This document shows positions 61,101 to 64,000 of a stretch of 64,000 bases of DNA, piece by piece (the stretch's first letter is position 1; every line of letters starts with the position of its first letter). The stretch is from VXYL01 sp964348085 (GTDB lineage Bacteria; Pseudomonadota; Gammaproteobacteria; Pseudomonadales; Azotimanducaceae), in assembly GCA_964348085.1 (NCBI GenBank), contig CAYGBI010000001.1, positions 67,495 to 131,494 on the forward strand. Reading direction: 5' to 3'. Position numbers and translations under genes: made by a program. The notes under the pieces are model-generated. The model searched no databases. It saw only the letters and a program-made list of their open reading frames with translations, and had not been told where the DNA came from.

Positions 61101-61701
61101 CGGCATGGAGGGGCCGGGCGGCTATCAGTTCGTGGGCCGCACCGTGCAGGTGTGGAACCGCTATCCGCGCGGCCGGACGTTCGCGAAGCACTGGCTGCTG
61201 CGACCGTTCGATCGCATTCGCTTTTTCGAGGTGGATGCGGCCCAACTGCTCGCCATGCGCGACGCCTTCGGCCGCGGCGCGTTTGACGTCGATATCGAGA
61301 CCGGCAGCTTCGATGCGGCCTCATACCGCCGCTTCCTCGCCGCCAACCGGACGGAGATCGACGCGTTCACCGCCCGCCGCAAGCAAGCCTTCGCCGCCGA
61401 ACTCGACGACTGGCGCGCCCGCGGCCTGATGACCTTGGCGCAGGCCGAAAGCGGATTCGACTCCGTAACGCCAGAGCACGATGGCGAAGCGGCGTTCGTC
61501 GCAAGTCCTTTGGCCGGCGCAATCTGGCAAGTCGCCGCGAAGCCGGGCCAGCGCGTCGAGGCGGGCGACGTGCTGTTCGTCATCGAATCGATGAAGGCCG
61601 AGTTCGAGGTCACCGCCACGACCGCCGGCGTGATCGGCGAGGTGCTGGTGACCAAAGGAGACGCCGTGTACGCCGGCCAAGCCCTCGCCCGAGCGGCGTG
61701 A
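58141..61701 (+). CDS. Guanidine carboxylase (urea-carboxylase-type biotin enzyme)
   Basis: Uses ATP, bicarbonate and biotin to carboxylate guanidine. The 1186-residue product has a biotin carboxylase domain (NRGEIAVRI, SSAGGGGIGM, EVNTRLQVEH) to about residue 450. A KipI/KipA-like carboxyltransferase domain follows (VPPSGPMDDLSFRFGN; GGDAGLHPSNIHDNPYAFG; YNPARTWTAENSVGIGG). The biotinyl domain comes last, with Lys1152 in ESMKAE. Urea carboxylase shares this layout, and the riboswitch and deiminase genes make guanidine the likely substrate. I cannot place the single residue that separates the two. GTG start without a clear Shine-Dalgarno. Confidence 0.93.
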   Translation: MFDKVLIANRGEIAVRICRTLDDMGVSSVAVFAAADLGSPHVEAAKEALPLGDGGVAETYLDIDKLLDAVAASGADAVHPGYGFLSENAAFAEALAARGVAFVGPRPEHIRRFGLKHEARELAAAASVTLLPGSGVIADIGEARRWAKEIGYPVMLKSSAGGGGIGMSRCDDVKHLERRFAAVERLAGSHFGDARLFVERCVAAPRHVEAQAFGDGRGNVAVLGDRDCSLQRRHQKVVEECPAPHLPNTVRKRIHADAEVLLAGVRYLSAGTVEFLYDAERAAAYFLEVNTRLQVEHGVTEMVLGIDLVRWMIALAAGELPPLDKLTAGLTANGSAIEARLCAEDPNHDFRPTPGTASVVAFPRGDGVRVDTWLRSGTEISPHYDSLLAKVIAHGESRADAREKLVESLSATTVHGVETNRDYLRQALATEAFAAGVHHTGTLSRLKYRPFSLEVLAAGAHTTVQAWPGRMGYWPVGVPPSGPMDDLSFRFGNRLLGNDEGAAGLEITVAGPRLRFNNRATVCLAGYCDIAVDDAQKPPWTPFEVVAGSVLEIGEVNEGVRAYLLVAGGLDVPEVMGSAATFTLGGIGGMNGRALATGDVLRFRPPLREPSAGVRPPEAPDWRDRHLLRITMGPHCTDEFLTQADIRAFLEAEWRVHYHSNRTGVRLLGPRPAWSRSDGGDAGLHPSNIHDNPYAFGAIDFTGDMPVILGPDGPSLGGFVCPAAIIRADRWKLGQLKAGDKVGLRAVTQAQARREARAQNAAIATHTTLPPPVRASRHHIERATVLEFGDIRARRAGDEALLLEFGANTLDLTLRLRVHGAQAAIAEARLDGVVETTPGVRSLLVRFDADRYSAAGLAERLRALLEGLSPPSQVESRIVHLPLSWDDPACGHAVERYMASVRADAPWCPDNIEFIRRINGLADQQAVKDVVFGADYLVLGLGDVYLGAPVATPLDPRHRLVTTKYNPARTWTAENSVGIGGSYLCVYGMEGPGGYQFVGRTVQVWNRYPRGRTFAKHWLLRPFDRIRFFEVDAAQLLAMRDAFGRGAFDVDIETGSFDAASYRRFLAANRTEIDAFTARRKQAFAAELDDWRARGLMTLAQAESGFDSVTPEHDGEAAFVASPLAGAIWQVAAKPGQRVEAGDVLFVIESMKAEFEVTATTAGVIGEVLVTKGDAVYAGQALARAA

Positions 61702-61834
61702 CGCCCGGACCGTCCCCGCGAAACGTCGTCGGTCATGGTACCTATCGTCTTGGCGGAGCGCGTACTCGCTTAACCGCGCGTGGCGGAAGTCCGCGTCGCG
61801 CTGAGAACGGTCAGGCACCGGCCCGGCGGGGCGG

Positions 61835-61929
61835 GGGAGCGTATCGGGCAATGTTCAGCCGAGGAGCGACGATGCCGGGCGGGTGCGGGGCCGTTGGATT
61901 GCCGCGTGATTTCGCTAAGGACGGCTAGC
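61835..61929. repeat. Direct repeat flanking the allophanate hydrolase gene, copy 1
   Basis: About 95 bases shared with 63858-63951 in the same orientation. The core GAGGAGCGACGATGCCGGGC is identical, and the rest is about three-quarters alike with small indels. This copy ends over the stop codon of the allophanate hydrolase gene. Confidence 0.8.
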
Positions 61930-63667
61930 TTTTCCGCCGACTCGCCAGATAGTGCCGCCAGCCGCCAAAGCGGGTGATATCCGCGGCACCTTCCGCAGCA
62001 TCCGCTTGGCCGATGAATCCAGATACCCATGTGCCATCGGCCAACTCCACGGACCCAATCCCGAGTGGCGCTGCGACGGTTCTCAAAAAACCGCCCACCT
62101 CGCGCTCCGGCAGCGACCAGACCTCCACGTCAACGGCGGCACCCGCCTTGGCGGTACGCAGCAAGGCGGGGCGTTTTCCGTCCGGCAGGGCGTACAGTCG
62201 ATAGCGTGGCGCCGTGCGCGTCGCGCCAATGCGATACGCACCCCGTCGGCGAAGCTCGCCGTTCAAGGGTTCGCCGGCCATGTGCGCACCGCAGACGGCG
62301 AGCGGCAGTTCACCACTTGCCGTCTGCGGCAAACCGCTGCTCGCCGTGTCTTCTCCGCGCAAAACGGCCGCGGTATTGAGCAATGCGTGGTCGCGCCCGG
62401 CCAAGGCCATCAACGTCACGCCGAACGGCAGGCCGGTAGGCGTCTCGCCTGCCGGAATGGCGATGGCGCACAGATCCAGCAAGTTGACGAAATTGGTGAA
62501 CGTACCAAGGCGAGCGTTGGTCTCGAACGGCGCTTCCGCCACCTCTTTGCGAGTGTAGATGGTCGGCGCCGTTGGCAGCACGAGCACGTCGATGTCGTCG
62601 AACACAGCCTCGATTTCTCGGCGCAGCGCGGCGAGACGATATTGCGCTTGGAAGGCTTCGCTTGCGGCGGCCGACTTGCCGCCGTCGATGATGTTGCGAG
62701 TGATGGGCAGCACCGCGTCGCCGCTACGAGCGAGGAAGTCGCCGACGGCGGCGTAGCGTTCCGCCAGCCACGGGCCGTCGTATAGCATACTGCCCGCCGC
62801 ATAGAAGGGTGTCATGCCCACGATTCGCGGCGCACCCGGTAGCCGTTCAACGAATGCGGCGTAGCACGCTCGATAGGCCTCGTCGCCGAACGGCAGTGTT
62901 GCCGACGACGCGTAGCCGAAGCGGGGATTGCGGGAGTCGAAAGCGGTGAAGTCGAGTTGCCGGGAGAAGGGATCGCGGGGGTCGAAGCCAGCGGCAGCTC
63001 TCGCAACTTCGCGTGCGTCAGCCACCGTCCGCGTGAACACGCTCACGCAGTCGAGGCTGCGGCAAGCTGGCACGACGCCGTAGTTGGACCACCAACCGCG
63101 CGTGGGTTTGAAGCCGACGAGACCGTTGAAGGCCGCTGGAACGCGACCCGAGCCGGCGGTATCCGTGCCGAGCGCGAAGGCGGCGAGCCCTAGCTTCACG
63201 GCGACGGCTGAACCGCTGCTGCTACCGCCGGCGATGTAGTCTGGATGGATTGCGTTGCGTACTTCCCCGTACGGAGATCGCGTACCCGTCAAGCCGGTGG
63301 CGAATTGATCCATGTTGGTCTTGCCGAGCGGTATCGCGCCAGCGTCGAGCAGGTGTTGGACCACGGTGGCCGAACGGTCCGGCGAGTAGGCGTAGGCCGG
63401 ACATGCGGCGGTGGTCGGCGCACCCGCCAAGTCGATATTGTCCTTGATGGCGAACGGCACGCCTTTGAGCGGTGCGGCATCCCCGTCTAGAGACGCCACG
63501 CGCCTCAGGTGGGCGTGGAGCGCCGCTTGGGGCAAACAGTGAATCCAGACGGCGTGCTCGTCCTGCTGTTCCGCCCGCAGGCGGAGGTCGCCGATCACCG
63601 TGTCCGGATCGAGCCGAGCTTCGGCGTAGGCGCGCCGTAAGTCACTGATCGTCAGCGCAGTGTTCAT
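61925..63667 (-). CDS. atzF: Allophanate hydrolase
   Basis: Last step of guanidine or urea breakdown, splitting allophanate to two ammonia and two CO2. The 580-residue amidase has the Ser-cisSer-Lys triad Lys75 (AIKDNID), Ser149 (GGSSSGS) and Ser173 (DTAGSGRVP). The spacing of 74 and 24 residues equals that of AtzF. A C-terminal domain (about 470-580) completes it. The gene faces the carboxylase gene from the other strand and so is outside the riboswitch transcript. A 95-base direct repeat lies at each end. Confidence 0.95.
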   Translation of the reverse strand: MNTALTISDLRRAYAEARLDPDTVIGDLRLRAEQQDEHAVWIHCLPQAALHAHLRRVASLDGDAAPLKGVPFAIKDNIDLAGAPTTAACPAYAYSPDRSATVVQHLLDAGAIPLGKTNMDQFATGLTGTRSPYGEVRNAIHPDYIAGGSSSGSAVAVKLGLAAFALGTDTAGSGRVPAAFNGLVGFKPTRGWWSNYGVVPACRSLDCVSVFTRTVADAREVARAAAGFDPRDPFSRQLDFTAFDSRNPRFGYASSATLPFGDEAYRACYAAFVERLPGAPRIVGMTPFYAAGSMLYDGPWLAERYAAVGDFLARSGDAVLPITRNIIDGGKSAAASEAFQAQYRLAALRREIEAVFDDIDVLVLPTAPTIYTRKEVAEAPFETNARLGTFTNFVNLLDLCAIAIPAGETPTGLPFGVTLMALAGRDHALLNTAAVLRGEDTASSGLPQTASGELPLAVCGAHMAGEPLNGELRRRGAYRIGATRTAPRYRLYALPDGKRPALLRTAKAGAAVDVEVWSLPEREVGGFLRTVAAPLGIGSVELADGTWVSGFIGQADAAEGAADITRFGGWRHYLASRRKS

Positions 63668-63857
63668 CGGCGCCTAGAAGTATCCATGGTTCAACCTGCT
63701 GTTGCCGGTATGTTGGTTCGCGTCCGGGACCGGCGAGTTGCTGGTGGTCGATGCCTGTCACCGGCGGCGCCGAGCCGGGTCGGGAGCCGCATGATCGCCG
63801 CGGGTTCGGCGAGGCGCTCATCCGGTCGCGCCGCCCCATTACGGCAAGGCGCGACGA
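63668..63857. other. Upstream region of allophanate hydrolase, no gene seen
   Basis: The 333 bases from the hydrolase start to the window edge hold the second direct repeat and an AT-richer end. I see no gene, and no clear promoter box for the minus-strand hydrolase gene. Confidence 0.6.
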
Positions 63858-63951
63858 GGGAGCATCGGACAATACGCCAACGAGGAGCGACGATGCCGGG
63901 CGGGATGCTTGGCCATTCGAATGTCGCGTGACTTCACCACGGGCCGCTAGC
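63858..63951. repeat. Direct repeat flanking the allophanate hydrolase gene, copy 2
   Basis: Partner of 61835-61929, same orientation, about 190 bases upstream of the hydrolase start. Both copies run from GGGAGC to CTAGC. The sequence after it (63952-64000) may be the start of another element cut by the window. Confidence 0.8.
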
Positions 63952-64000
63952 CCGGATAATTCACGAACAGATAAGACAAAAGCCCTTGGTCGTGAGAAAA

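Noticed and set aside
63952..64000. Possible start of an insertion sequence at the right edge
   Set aside because: Only about 50 bases are visible, with no terminal repeat pair or transposase frame to judge.

Overview
The window is 64 kb of GC-rich DNA, densely coding, with short gaps and many 1-4 base start/stop overlaps. The divergent pair map / rpsB-tsf, with glnD next to map and dapC-dapE beyond it, together with a type II secretion locus, points to a gammaproteobacterium. The many CoA-transferase, amidohydrolase, dioxygenase and SDR genes suit a metabolically versatile environmental or host-associated lineage. I cannot name the species. I saw no rRNA, tRNA, CRISPR array or intact insertion sequence.

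Layout. 1-11 kb (minus strand): map-glnD-dapC-dapE-gspN-gspC-chimera-gspD, ending in an unidentified partial gene at the left edge. The chimera (2368-3096) joins the signal peptide and N2/N3 part of GspD to the PDZ end of GspC. 11-16.4 kb (plus): a CoA-transferase, an Rpn/YhgA-like nuclease gene followed by two tandem copies of its 3' end, then rpsB-tsf. 16.4-22 kb (minus): a complete peptide/nickel-type ABC importer led by a DUF427 gene. 22-25.4 kb (plus): a lipoprotein PQQ dehydrogenase, a XoxJ/MxaJ-like periplasmic protein and a small lipoprotein cytochrome c. 25.4-42 kb: mixed accessory metabolism, including an orphan HsdR-N-type nuclease, an ACT-containing phenylalanine hydroxylase, exonuclease III, two amidohydrolases, a TauD-type dioxygenase and an LLM flavoprotein. 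42-47.3 kb: arsC, xseA, an M23 peptidase, der and a HEPN-type protein. 47.4-53.5 kb: two class III aminotransferases, an SDR, alr and an aldo/keto reductase.

53.7-63.7 kb is a guanidine-degradation locus. A guanidine-I (ykkC) riboswitch precedes an ABC transporter (binding protein, permease, ATPase), two DUF1989 subunits (carboxyguanidine deiminase) and a 1186-residue biotin carboxylase (guanidine carboxylase, often annotated as urea carboxylase). Allophanate hydrolase lies convergently on the other strand, flanked by a 95-base direct repeat. The expected flow is guanidine uptake, ATP-dependent carboxylation, deimination to allophanate, then hydrolysis to ammonia and CO2.

The least ordinary items are the nuclease gene with its stand-alone tail copies, the GspD-GspC chimera whose frame is kept open by compensating indels, the riboswitch with a visible alternative pairing to the Shine-Dalgarno, and the direct repeats around the allophanate hydrolase gene.
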